A stretch of DNA of 36,114 nt from Candidatus Heimdallarchaeota archaeon. GTDB taxonomy: Archaea; Asgardarchaeota; Heimdallarchaeia; Heimdallarchaeales; Heimdallarchaeaceae. A program made the translations under genes and the position numbers. This document shows, piece by piece, positions 8,347 to 16,224 of this stretch (positions are counted from its first letter, which is position 1; every line of letters begins with the position of its first letter). The notes under the pieces were generated by a model. That model was not told the DNA's origin, ran no database searches, and saw only the letters and a list, made by a program, of their open reading frames with translations. The DNA lies in assembly GCA_016839945.1 (NCBI GenBank), contig JAEOTE010000065.1:1-36114 (forward strand), in the 5' to 3' direction.

Positions 8347-8892
8347 ATGAATAAGATTGGTTTTACTACCTCCCGTTCACCTGCAAAGAAGACACGATCA
8401 TTTGTTTTTGATATTATTCAGGTGGTTCCCAAATCTTTCAGAGTTGTTAGGGGTTCTTTAAACATAGAAAACAGCTTGAACTCAATGAAAAATCAATCTT
8501 TTAGTACAGTAGTCATAATAAATTCAGTTAAGGGAAATCCAAATTTCATAAGAATATTTGATTTATCAGATAACATAAAAGAAATACCTTTTGCCATTAA
8601 ACTGAGGGGGTTGACTCTTTCGAGAGAATATCAGAACAAAAAAAGAAAAAACAAACCTATTTATTCATTTTTAATATCTTCATTAAATAATATAGATGAG
8701 GAATCCGTGATAAAAAAATTTCTTGGAATAACAAATAAGAAAATAGATGAAATTGAAGAAAAGGAATATGTAACTGCTTATGCTGATTATATTGATAAAG
8801 ACGAAGGTTTGATTTTCATTGAGTTTCTAGACAAACGAAATAGACAAGTAGGACCAAGAATGAAAATGAAAATAATAACTAGACAGGTATAA
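8347..8892 (+). CDS. Brix-domain ribosome biogenesis protein (Imp4-like)
   Basis: This 181-residue single-domain Brix protein belongs to the archaeal group related to eukaryotic Imp4, Rpf1 and Brx1, which act in rRNA processing and subunit assembly. It begins with the TTSRSPAKKTRSFVFDI signature, followed by IDSL-like strands (FSTVVIINSVKGNPNFIRIF) and KLRGLTLSREYQNKK. An AT-rich TATA-like box near 8312-8325 lies about 25-30 nt before the ATG, so this gene probably starts a new, leaderless transcript with pcc1 rather than continuing the exosome operon. Confidence 0.9.
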   Translation: MNKIGFTTSRSPAKKTRSFVFDIIQVVPKSFRVVRGSLNIENSLNSMKNQSFSTVVIINSVKGNPNFIRIFDLSDNIKEIPFAIKLRGLTLSREYQNKKRKNKPIYSFLISSLNNIDEESVIKKFLGITNKKIDEIEEKEYVTAYADYIDKDEGLIFIEFLDKRNRQVGPRMKMKIITRQV

Positions 8893-8923
8893 TTTTGCTA
8901 TACGTTTTGTATGAGGAGAAAAA

Positions 8924-9220
8924 ATGAAAAAGGAAATCATTAGTAAGATTGAAATGACAATTGAGTTATCATTCGATGATCAAAAAACAACTAAACTAGT
9001 TTTTGATGCACTTCTGTTAGAATCTGACTATAATCCAAATGAAAGAGCACAAGCTAATTTAGAGAATAAAGAAAAGAGTATTATTCTAACAATAAATGCT
9101 AGCGATACAGCTTCTGCCAGAGCTGCAATAAATTCATTCTTAAAATGGATAAATTTGTCAATAGAACTCATTTCATTAGCAGAAAATAAGAATATTGCAT
9201 TTGACACTAAAGTTATGTAA
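8924..9220 (+). CDS. pcc1: KEOPS complex subunit Pcc1
   Basis: Pcc1 is the dimerising subunit of KEOPS, which makes the t6A modification at position 37 of ANN-decoding tRNAs. The 98-residue protein shows the family pattern: a first strand (KIEMTIELSFDD), helix LVFDALLLESDYNPNERAQANL, a second strand (SIILTINASDTASARAAINSFLKWINLSIEL) and a C-terminal helix. A strong GAGGAG lies 5 nt before the ATG. It follows the Brix gene by 31 nt, a familiar archaeal order. Its 3' end overlaps the convergent isomerase-like gene by 8 nt. Confidence 0.88.
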   Translation: MKKEIISKIEMTIELSFDDQKTTKLVFDALLLESDYNPNERAQANLENKEKSIILTINASDTASARAAINSFLKWINLSIELISLAENKNIAFDTKVM

Positions 9221-10040
9221 TATTTGCCTTTTTTAATTTTCTTTGAATTATAGGTTTCATTAAGAACATTCGTGTTGCAATCTTAGCATATAATCTCTTA
9301 TTGAAATATTTAGCAACCTCTTTATACGAGTTTATAGCACTCCATACGCTTGGATATGCATAAGTTTCATTAACTATTATCTTATTAAAACCTCTTCTTT
9401 TAATGTCGTTAAGAATACTTTTGATTGGTAAAACACCTGCTCCGAAAGAATAATGAGAATCCTCTTTTTCAGTACAATCCGATAAGTGAATTTCCTCTAA
9501 TTCATCAAAAGGTAATTTATCAAGAAGTTTCATATAATCATTTGGTCCATTTCTTAAATAAGAGTGAGCAACATCAAACAACCAACCAATTAACTGATCA
9601 CCCAAATCATCCTTAAATTGTTGATAAACATCAATAAACTGTTCATCTGAGTATAACTGTATGTTTTCAACTACCAGTTTAATATCAAGTTGTTGAAGAT
9701 TTTCAACAAGAGTTTTGTGATTTCCATGAGTTTCAGCTGGGTGGAACACTGCAAGAATCATGTTCATATCTTCCCCTTTAGTGTTCAAGAGCTTAATTAT
9801 ATCTTGAATATCTTTCCCTCTTTCTGGGTATGCAAAATCAAAACCATCGATACCTTCTACAGGTAAATGAAATGTTGCTTTCATATCACCAATCGCACTA
9901 ATAATCTTATCTACATTCTTCAGTGAAACACCTTGTGGATTAATCTCACATGATTCAATACCCATTGTCTTGGCAAATTGTATAAGATGCTCACAACCTA
10001 AACCTTTGTATGCTTGAATTGTTTGACCGATTAGAACCAT
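9213..10040 (-). CDS. Xylose isomerase-like TIM-barrel protein (sugar phosphate isomerase/epimerase type)
   Basis: This 275-residue protein has the AP-endonuclease-2/xylose-isomerase barrel pattern. MILAVFHPAETHG carries a metal-site His, KLVVENIQL a metal Glu, GWLFDVAHSYLR an Asp and His, LEEIHLSDC a strand-end His, and KIIVNETYAY a final Glu. All the ligands expected for a divalent metal are present. The true substrate cannot be read from sequence; members act on sugars, inositols or abasic DNA. Its start lies about 25 nt from the TATA-like AATATTTAAA at 10061-10070, which reads both ways, so a leaderless transcript divergent from the dimethylargininase gene is likely. Confidence 0.8.
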   Translation of the reverse strand: MVLIGQTIQAYKGLGCEHLIQFAKTMGIESCEINPQGVSLKNVDKIISAIGDMKATFHLPVEGIDGFDFAYPERGKDIQDIIKLLNTKGEDMNMILAVFHPAETHGNHKTLVENLQQLDIKLVVENIQLYSDEQFIDVYQQFKDDLGDQLIGWLFDVAHSYLRNGPNDYMKLLDKLPFDELEEIHLSDCTEKEDSHYSFGAGVLPIKSILNDIKRRGFNKIIVNETYAYPSVWSAINSYKEVAKYFNKRLYAKIATRMFLMKPIIQRKLKKANIT

Positions 10041-10099
10041 ATTTTTTCATCCACGAACAAAATATTTAAACTATAGCATTAAATCAGTGTTTAGTTAAA

Positions 10100-10855
10100 A
10101 TGGAAGCAAGAAGAGCTATAGTTAGAGAACCTGGTTTAAGTTATAAAGAATGTATTTCGACTCATCCTTTACATCATTCCTTGAATTTAGAACTAGCTAA
10201 AGAACAGCATAGAATTTATTGTCAAACTTTAGAAGACTTGGGTTTAGAATTAATCAAATTACCTGCAAAAGATGATTATCCTGATTCTTGTTTCGTAGAA
10301 GATAATGCTATTGTTTCTGGAGATAAAGCATTTGTAACTCGAATGGCAGTAGAAAGTAGGAGAGGAGAAGAAGAAGATGTAGAAGAGGTTCTAGAGAGAT
10401 ATTTTAAAGCAAAAAAAGCAAAAGAACCAGCAACAATTGAAGGTGGGGATGTAGTGCATTTGCCTAACAAATTAATTTGTGGAATAACACAAAGAACCAA
10501 TAAAGAAGGAGTTAGACAAATGAGAGAATGGCTTGATATACAAATAGATACTATATCCAATCCTAATATTGTTCACTTGAAAAGTTACATGAAATATCTA
10601 GGAAATAAAATTATGATTACAACAGAAGAATATTCTAATCATCCTCTTGTAAAAGAACTTGAACTGCTTATTGTTCCTAAAGAAGAATACTATTCTGTGA
10701 ATTGCTTAGCAATTAGAAATAGCGTTGTTATGTCAAATAAATTCTCTTATGCAAGTAAGATCGTAAGGGAAGCAGGATTTGAAGTAATAAATTTAGAAAT
10801 GAGTGAATTTGAGAAATGCCAAGCATCTTTAACGTGCTTATCAATTCTATTCTAG
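10100..10855 (+). CDS. ddaH: Dimethylarginine dimethylaminohydrolase (DDAH)-type amidinotransferase-fold enzyme
   Basis: This 251-residue protein is of the DDAH/arginine deiminase fold. The catalytic set is complete. Asp62 lies in YPDSCFVEDN, Glu114 in IEGGDVVHLPN, His159 in VHLKSYMKYLGN, and Cys246 in the C-terminal SLTCLSILF. Known family members release citrulline from methylated or free arginine, or from related guanidino compounds. The region before the Cys (EKCQASLTCLS) differs from the usual GGLTCLS, so substrate preference may differ. A TATA-like box at 10061-10070 and a short leader precede the start. The gene is monocistronic; no arginine-pathway gene lies beside it. Confidence 0.85.
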   Translation: MEARRAIVREPGLSYKECISTHPLHHSLNLELAKEQHRIYCQTLEDLGLELIKLPAKDDYPDSCFVEDNAIVSGDKAFVTRMAVESRRGEEEDVEEVLERYFKAKKAKEPATIEGGDVVHLPNKLICGITQRTNKEGVRQMREWLDIQIDTISNPNIVHLKSYMKYLGNKIMITTEEYSNHPLVKELELLIVPKEEYYSVNCLAIRNSVVMSNKFSYASKIVREAGFEVINLEMSEFEKCQASLTCLSILF

Positions 10856-11030
10856 ATTCTACTTAATATTATGTTTCTTTAACCACTTTAAAAAATTCTA
10901 AAACATTTTTTACGCCGTAATGCAAACATGTATGAGTAGAAGATTATTTCTTCTTCCATTTGTACTCTTCTAATTACACTTTTATTGTCAAAATCCATAA
11001 ATTAGAGAGATGTAAGACAACTACAATTTC
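10856..11030. other. Intergenic stretch without recognised gene
   Basis: This AT-rich stretch follows the DDAH-type gene. A T-rich run near 10903-10911 could end its transcript. I see no open frame with a ribosome site and no stable long stem. The motif GTAAGAC at 11012-11018 is the reverse complement of GTCTTAC within the palindrome at 11095-11107 and may be part of the control region described next. Confidence 0.4.
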
Positions 11031-11060
11031 CGACAAAAATGCTTTTAGGGATTTTTGTCG
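11031..11060. promoter_or_regulatory. Perfect 10-bp inverted repeat upstream of the nuclease promoter
   Basis: CGACAAAAAT is repeated inverted as ATTTTTGTCG after a 10-nt spacer. It ends 22 bp before the TATA-like box, where a regulator dimer could bind. As RNA it could also form a stem, so a terminator role for the upstream gene is possible, though no U-run follows it closely. Confidence 0.5.
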
Positions 11061-11082
11061 ATTTTAGCAACGTTTGGAGTAA

Positions 11083-11107
11083 TATATTTAAAATAGTAAG
11101 TCTTACT
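11083..11107 (+). promoter_or_regulatory. TATA box and overlapping palindromic operator for the secreted nuclease
   Basis: TATATTTAAAAT (11083-11094) is directly followed by the palindrome AGTAAG-T-CTTACT (11095-11107). Transcription would start near 11112-11115. A repressor bound on the palindrome would sit between the box and the start site. Confidence 0.5.
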
Positions 11108-11112
11108 TAATG

Positions 11113-11196
11113 CGTCTCTATAGAATGCTTATCTTCGTTCAAAAATAATAGCAAGCCTATTAGAATTGAAACGTCCTTGATACGATTTAAGAGACG
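11113..11196 (+). ncRNA. Possible structured leader or small RNA before the nuclease gene
   Basis: The predicted start site falls at CGTCTCT (11113-11119), which pairs exactly with AGAGACG (11190-11196) and would close an 84-nt element. Inside, AATAG-CAAGC-CTATT (about 11146-11160) forms a small hairpin. A second palindrome, CTTTAAATTTAAAG (11199-11212), follows and could be another TATA element. Whether this is a 5' leader of the nuclease mRNA or a separate RNA is undecided. Confidence 0.3.
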
Positions 11197-11226
11197 ATCT
11201 TTAAATTTAAAGAAGTGAAAAGCAAA

Positions 11227-12891
11227 ATGAAAAAAATCAATAAGCAATTGTCTATTATATGGACTTCTTTTGCTATCTTAGTACTACTATTTGGTTTTAC
11301 TCCAGTTTTTGCATACGATAATCCAGTAGTTACTATAGCAGAAATTCAAGGAGATTCATGGTATACTCCATATGCTTGGGATTATGTTGAAACATGGGGT
11401 ATTGTGACAGCAGATTACCAATGGGAAGGTAAACGTGGATTCTTCCTTCAAGACCCAATCGAAGATGGAAATCCTGCAACTTCTGAAGGGATTTTTGTTT
11501 ATGAAAGATATGATTTCGATGTCAATGTTGGAGATGAGATTAAAATCGTGGCTAGAGCTAGAGAGTATTACAGTTTAACTCAACTTGATAGAGTACAAAG
11601 TGTAGAAATACTTTCTACAGGTAATGTTCTTCCTGCACCAGTTGAACTTAATCCTCCATTTGATGACGATGAATCTGATGTTTACTACGAAAAATTAGAA
11701 GGTATGCTAGTTTCTGTTGAGAAACTAAGAGCTATATCTGGTACTAATGTCTATGGTGAATTTGCTGGTGTTGTAGCTAACTTAGGCATTCATCGTGTCT
11801 TTGAATCTGATGAAGACAAAGGTATGATAATCTTTGGCGATGAAGGCGGTGGATGTTGGGTTAATGTTAAGAGTGGTTATCTAGTTAAGAACTTGGTTGG
11901 TCCTCTTGACTATACATATGATGAATACAAAATCTTACCTTCTGCAGATAATCCCCCAACTGTATGTCCTGATTTGTTCTGGGATGACTATCTCGGATGG
12001 GGATCAATGTTTAGAGGTTTAACAGTTGCTACATACAATATGTTCAATCTCTTCGATGACTATGATCTTGAAGATGAATTAGCTAAACATGCATTAGCTA
12101 TCCATGATTACTTAAGAGAACCTGATCTTATTGCAGTGCAAGAAGTTGAGAAAATTGAATTACTTGAACAATTAGCACTTACTGCACCTATTGAAACTAA
12201 CTATGGCGCTGTCTTAATAGAAGGATACGACGCTCGAGGAATAGATATTGGTTTACTTTACAATATGGATAGAGTGGAAATCTTATCAGCTGAAATAAGA
12301 CAAACAACCACTGATCTTGATGATGGATATGGACCAGGAGATGATATGCTCTTCTCAAGACCTCCATTAGTGATCCATATGAATATTCTTTGGAAAGGAG
12401 AAGCGTATACTGATATGTGGGTGATTGTAAACCACTTTAAATCAAAGAGTGTATATGCTCCTTACTATGCTGATACAACTCCACGTCGTATCGAACAAGC
12501 TGAATGGGTTAGTGAACTGGTTGATGAAATTCAAGTAGAAGATGAAGATGCATACGTTATAGTGCTTGGAGATCTTAACGATTTCGAGTATAGTGAACCT
12601 ATACAAGTACTTACAGATGGTGGACTCATTAATCTCATGAATAAAATCCATAAGAGAACCAGATATACTTACATATATCGAGGATATTCACAAGTCTTAG
12701 ATCATATACTAATTACTCCATCTCTTGCAAAATTATTCCGTAAAATCAGGATAGTTCACTCTAGTATTGATTGGCCATTCCCATTATTTGGTGATGATAC
12801 AACAACAGGCTTGTGCAGTTCAGATCATGACATAGTTTTAGCTAGCTTTAGAATTTTTCCATATAAAATGAAGTGGAGATGGTTCTGTTAA
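11227..12891 (+). CDS. Secreted endonuclease/exonuclease/phosphatase-family nuclease with OB-like domain
   Basis: The protein starts with a signal peptide (KINKQLSIIWTSFAIL to VFAYD), so it should act outside the membrane. I chose ATG 11227; a GTG at 11215 would add four residues. Residues about 25-170 resemble the OB-fold region of extracellular nucleases (EIQGDSWYTPY, GFFLQDP, VNVGDEIKIVARAREY). Residues 265-550 are an EEP nuclease domain: VATYNMFNLFDD, DLIAVQEVE (metal Glu), GIDIGLLYN, VNHFKSKS (catalytic His), VIVLGDLNDFE (Asp and Asn), LDHILIT and SSDHDIVLA (final Asp-His). All catalytic residues are present. It probably digests extracellular DNA or RNA, giving phosphate and nucleosides. 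There is no clear C-terminal anchor. Confidence 0.9.
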   Translation: MKKINKQLSIIWTSFAILVLLFGFTPVFAYDNPVVTIAEIQGDSWYTPYAWDYVETWGIVTADYQWEGKRGFFLQDPIEDGNPATSEGIFVYERYDFDVNVGDEIKIVARAREYYSLTQLDRVQSVEILSTGNVLPAPVELNPPFDDDESDVYYEKLEGMLVSVEKLRAISGTNVYGEFAGVVANLGIHRVFESDEDKGMIIFGDEGGGCWVNVKSGYLVKNLVGPLDYTYDEYKILPSADNPPTVCPDLFWDDYLGWGSMFRGLTVATYNMFNLFDDYDLEDELAKHALAIHDYLREPDLIAVQEVEKIELLEQLALTAPIETNYGAVLIEGYDARGIDIGLLYNMDRVEILSAEIRQTTTDLDDGYGPGDDMLFSRPPLVIHMNILWKGEAYTDMWVIVNHFKSKSVYAPYYADTTPRRIEQAEWVSELVDEIQVEDEDAYVIVLGDLNDFEYSEPIQVLTDGGLINLMNKIHKRTRYTYIYRGYSQVLDHILITPSLAKLFRKIRIVHSSIDWPFPLFGDDTTTGLCSSDHDIVLASFRIFPYKMKWRWFC

Positions 12892-12901
12892 AACAGATCA
12901 T

Positions 12902-12943
12902 AAGGATAGTTCATCCTTCTCTTCTCTTCCCTTTTTTTATTTT
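12902..12943 (+). terminator. Hairpin plus T-run after the nuclease gene
   Basis: AAGGAT-agttc-ATCCTT forms a 6-bp hairpin starting 11 nt after the stop. It is followed by a pyrimidine run ending in seven T and then TTTT. This is a good candidate for transcription termination. Confidence 0.6.
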
Positions 12944-13027
12944 GAGTAGTTATTAAAAACGTAGAACCTGAGCTAAAATCAAATACAAAAGTCTAAATAG
13001 TAAAATAGCCAAATTTATTTGAGTTAA

Positions 13028-13627
13028 ATGTTCTTCAGACGTATTATAAAATCAATAATAGGTTTTATTACATGTACTATTGTTGTTGTAATGTTAATAC
13101 TTCTTATCTGGCCAACAATAGATTTCCAAGCCCTAATTGATTTAAATACTGATATGGCAACTAACCATGGAGCTGGAGGACACTTCTGGGTCACACTTCT
13201 AATGCTGTTAGTCGTGAATATGTTTTTACCAATAAATATCCCTAACCCTATTCCTTTAACTGATGAGCTCATTTCAAACTCATTTGGAAGTGGAGGTTTG
13301 TATGCATTAGTTTTAGGTATCTGGCTAATCGGAGCGTTTGCTGGTGGATTAGCTTCAAGAGGTGGATTGAGGTCTGGAGCATGGTCAGCAATTCTGTCAT
13401 TTCTATTCTTAGATTTTATTTTTGCAGCAATGACTGCTTCAATGAATCTTTCTATAGCTGGATTACATGGTTTCACGCTTTTTATTGTTACATTCTTATT
13501 TACAATAGTTATAGGTTCTTTTATCTTTGTACCAATTATAGGGCTAGTAGGAGGCATTGTAGGGGGAATTTTAGGTAAAATGCTTTTTACTAAAGATAAA
13601 AAGAAAGATGAAACCAAAGAAGAATAA
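13028..13627 (+). CDS. Five-helix membrane protein of unknown function
   Basis: I do not recognise this 199-residue protein. Hydrophobic helices lie at about residues 8-28, 52-69, 90-108, 118-138 and 145-187. The last region may be two helices joined by the glycine-rich LVGGIVGGILGKM, a helix-packing pattern. The C-terminus is a charged tail (KDKKKDETKEE) that should be cytosolic. A long open frame exists on the opposite strand of the same segment. The plus frame is preferred because it gives coherent helices with a basic cytosolic tail. It sits alone between the nuclease and the clamp loader gene. Confidence 0.75.
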   Translation: MFFRRIIKSIIGFITCTIVVVMLILLIWPTIDFQALIDLNTDMATNHGAGGHFWVTLLMLLVVNMFLPINIPNPIPLTDELISNSFGSGGLYALVLGIWLIGAFAGGLASRGGLRSGAWSAILSFLFLDFIFAAMTASMNLSIAGLHGFTLFIVTFLFTIVIGSFIFVPIIGLVGGIVGGILGKMLFTKDKKKDETKEE

Positions 13628-13707
13628 TCTTTATTTGCATTACATTCAATTCATAGTACCTTGTAATCAATGCATACAGTTTTTATACTAAAATACTAAT
13701 GCTCTAA

Positions 13708-15156
13708 ATGACAATAATAGGTGTTCAAAGCTTGAATGATTCTGTTCCTTGGGTTGAAAAATACCGTCCAGAAACCTTTGACGAATTTGTTGGTAACAGA
13801 GATGAAGTTACTCGATTAGAGAATTGGTTGAAAACATGGAACCAACAAAGAAAAAAAGTTGTTCTTTTAGCAGGACCTGCTGGTGTGGGGAAGACAAGTG
13901 TAGTTTACTACTTAATCAAGAAATATGATTATGAATTTATTGAAGTTAATGCAAGTGATAAAAGAAATAAGAAAGCTGTTGAAAACCTTGTAGGAAAATC
14001 TTCTACTGAAGGAACTGTGCTTCAAGGAGCAATAGTTCGTAAATTAGTACTAGTTGATGAAGCAGATGGTCTTTTTGGTAATCAAGATAGAGGAGGAGGG
14101 CAAGCTCTTGCAAGAGCCATAGATACAGCACGAATCCCTATAATCTGCACAGCAAACGATCCTTCTGCATCTGCCTTGAAATCAGCAAAGAGAAAGATGT
14201 TAGTAATAGAATTCAAAAGGTTAAATGAACAAGAAATTCTTTTGTTACTCCAAAATATCTTAAAGAAAGAGAAAATAAAAGTTAATGAAAAAATACTTCT
14301 TGATATTGTGAAGAATTGTGGAGGTGATGCTCGATCAGCAATAAATGATCTAGAAAGCATAGCATTTGTTAGTGATTTAACAGATATCACCTTCAGTTCA
14401 AGAAACCAACAACAGAATTTGGATGATGCTTTAATCAAAATCTTTCAAGCAAAGGATTTCAATTCAGCTAGAAGAGCAACAGACAATTTAGATGTTGAAT
14501 ACCGAGAGTTACTAATGTATGTTTTTGAACACGCATATAAACAAGCAAACAATAGTAACGAGCTTTCAAAAATGTATGAAATTATAGCGGAAGCTGATTT
14601 GTATCTTTCTTATTGTTATAAGACACAAAATTGGATTTTTCTCAAATATTTCTTTATGTTTATTTCTTCAGTTGGTTTGGTAAAAGAATCACCATTTAAG
14701 TATACTAAATTTGGATTTCCTGGATATTGGGCGTTAATGGGTCGATTAAGAGGTAAGAAAGCAAAATTAAAATCTCTTGCTTCAAAGAGTTCAAAAAAAC
14801 TTCATTGCTCAGAGAATTTTTTCGGTAAAGAGATTTTCCCCTATATTCGAATCATATTCAATACAGATCCTAAAATGGCTGCAGGTATTGCAGCGTGGTT
14901 AGAATATAGTGAAGAAGATATAGCTTACTTAACGAATGATTCAAAGAAATTAACAAATAAAATCTCACAGTTGGCAGAAGAAGCATACATACAAATGGCT
15001 GATGAATGGATAAGTGCAGCAAAAGTTAAACAAAAATCAACATTATTTGATTACACAAAACCCAAAGAAAAAGAAGTGAAAAAGAAGCAAGACTCAACGT
15101 CTAAAAAGAAATCCAAAAGCTCTCAAGCTTCTCTTGAGAAGTTTATAGAAAAATAA
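13708..15156 (+). CDS. rfcL: Replication factor C large subunit (clamp loader)
   Basis: RfcL is part of the ATPase that loads the PCNA ring on primed DNA. The sequence opens with VPWVEKYRPETFDEFVGN, followed by Walker A GPAGVGKTS and Walker B LVDEADG. The sensor-1 region is IICTANDPSA and the sensor-2 region GGDARSAINDLE. The collar domain follows, then a lysine-rich tail. Two PCNA-binding-like motifs are visible near the end: KSTLFDY (443-449) and QASLEKF (473-479). Most archaeal RfcL proteins end with one. A TATA-like TTTTATACTA at 13681-13690 lies about 25 nt before the ATG, suggesting a leaderless mRNA. The small RFC subunit is not in the window. Confidence 0.96.
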   Translation: MTIIGVQSLNDSVPWVEKYRPETFDEFVGNRDEVTRLENWLKTWNQQRKKVVLLAGPAGVGKTSVVYYLIKKYDYEFIEVNASDKRNKKAVENLVGKSSTEGTVLQGAIVRKLVLVDEADGLFGNQDRGGGQALARAIDTARIPIICTANDPSASALKSAKRKMLVIEFKRLNEQEILLLLQNILKKEKIKVNEKILLDIVKNCGGDARSAINDLESIAFVSDLTDITFSSRNQQQNLDDALIKIFQAKDFNSARRATDNLDVEYRELLMYVFEHAYKQANNSNELSKMYEIIAEADLYLSYCYKTQNWIFLKYFFMFISSVGLVKESPFKYTKFGFPGYWALMGRLRGKKAKLKSLASKSSKKLHCSENFFGKEIFPYIRIIFNTDPKMAAGIAAWLEYSEEDIAYLTNDSKKLTNKISQLAEEAYIQMADEWISAAKVKQKSTLFDYTKPKEKEVKKKQDSTSKKKSKSSQASLEKFIEK

Positions 15157-15165
15157 AAATGCTTC

Positions 15166-15486
15166 TTATTGTTCATCTTTAGTTTTAGAAATTTGTTCAC
15201 TTAGAGGAAAAATCATTCCAGAAGATAGAAGGAATTGTAACATCTTCTTGAAATTTGATACTCTATAAATGTCAGAATTTACCTTCTTTCGTACCATCCT
15301 ATTTTGTATCAAATAATCTAGGCTCTTTATTGCATCTTGTTCTTTAATTCCAGTTACTTCCATTAACTCCTCCAGACTCATCCCTTCTTCATATAAACTC
15401 AAAGAAGTTGCAATAACACCGATATTCACTCGATCTATTACATCTTTCGGTAATTCATCATCAAATTCTGATTTATCTTTATTCAT
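15166..15486 (-). CDS. Small helical protein, possible winged-helix DNA-binding protein
   Basis: This protein is about 106 residues long and I cannot name its family. It has a helix-turn-helix-like order: VIATSLSLYEEGMSLEEL, then MEVTGIKEQDAIKSLDYLIQNRMVRK and DIYRVSNFKKM. This resembles a winged helix in which a short recognition helix is followed by a wing. I chose the ATG at 15486, which overlaps the end of the phosphoribosyltransferase gene by 8 nt and has GAGGATGA just before it. Two further ATGs at 15492 and 15498 are in frame. The overlap indicates cotranscription, so it may control or accompany purine salvage. Confidence 0.7.
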   Translation of the reverse strand: MNKDKSEFDDELPKDVIDRVNIGVIATSLSLYEEGMSLEELMEVTGIKEQDAIKSLDYLIQNRMVRKKVNSDIYRVSNFKKMLQFLLSSGMIFPLSEQISKTKDEQ

Positions 15487-16090
15487 CTTCATCCTCATTT
15501 TTTATTTCTTCTTGTTTGAGAATTAGAGAGAAATATGCTTCTATTAGATGGGAAGGAATACCTATATCTTTCAGCTCTTTGCTAATCTCATTAACTGGTT
15601 TTTTATCACGTTGTTTACTATATTCAAAGGCAACAAACTCTCCATACTCCCATGGATAAACTATCCAAGATTGTGTTTCCTTAATGTAATAATCTGGTTT
15701 TATGATACTGTGTCTTTTAAAATAAAGAGTAGCAGTTCTTAGTTCCTTTGGCCCCATCTGTTTTATATGTTCTACAGCTGCTTTGAGGCTTTTTCCTGAA
15801 TCAGCAACATCATCCACTACCAACACTATTTTATCCTTCACGTTTTCTGAGATTTCTTGAGTAATAATAGGTTCTTCTGTTGCTCTTGAAGTGTTGTCAT
15901 AAAATTCTATTTTGATATTGGCGGTTCTTCTATTTCCATAAAAATCAGCTAGTAGACGAGCTGGTATCCAACCGCCTCTAGCTATCCCTACTATAACTTC
16001 TGGGTAAAATCCATCATTTGTTATTTTTTCAAATAAATAGAATGTCATATGGTAGCTTTGATCCCAAGAAACTATTTCGTAGTCAACCAT
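15479..16090 (-). CDS. Purine-type phosphoribosyltransferase (type I PRT fold)
   Basis: This 203-residue protein has the complete PRT core. VIVGIARGGWIPARLLADF is the diphosphate loop and IVLVVDDVADSGKSLKAAV is the PRPP-binding motif with the DD pair and D-S-G-K-S loop. KPDYYIKETQSWIVYPWE is the C-terminal base-binding part seen in archaeal and bacterial xanthine-guanine or hypoxanthine PRTs. It should salvage a purine base using PRPP. The exact base cannot be told. The start lies about 25 nt from the TATA-like GTATAATATAC at 16109-16119, so the transcript is probably leaderless. Confidence 0.88.
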   Translation of the reverse strand: MVDYEIVSWDQSYHMTFYLFEKITNDGFYPEVIVGIARGGWIPARLLADFYGNRRTANIKIEFYDNTSRATEEPIITQEISENVKDKIVLVVDDVADSGKSLKAAVEHIKQMGPKELRTATLYFKRHSIIKPDYYIKETQSWIVYPWEYGEFVAFEYSKQRDKKPVNEISKELKDIGIPSHLIEAYFSLILKQEEIKNEDEDE

Positions 16091-16108
16091 ATCAGTATCA
16101 CAAATGTT

Positions 16109-16184
16109 GTATAATATACAGTGTTAAAAAAGATTATCAAACTTGCTATCAGTAAAAACCTTTTTTAGAAAAGTTAATAACACT
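16109..16184. promoter_or_regulatory. Divergent promoter region with 7-bp inverted sites AGTGTTA / TAACACT
   Basis: AGTGTTA (16120-16126) and TAACACT (16178-16184) are exact reverse complements. The first touches the upstream side of the TATA-like box of the leftward phosphoribosyltransferase gene (16109-16119). The second lies just before the AT-rich stretch (about 16187-16200) that would serve the rightward TrmB-like gene. Both sites occupy the same relative place, next to the expected TFB contact. Confidence 0.4.
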
Positions 16185-16224
16185 AAGTCAAAAATAAAAA
16201 ATTGAAATCTAATAGGTGAAACAA

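Noticed and set aside
13024..13617. 197-residue open frame opposite the five-helix membrane protein
   Set aside because: Its Pro/Ile/Lys-rich text has no coherent domain, while the plus frame gives regular membrane helices and a basic tail.
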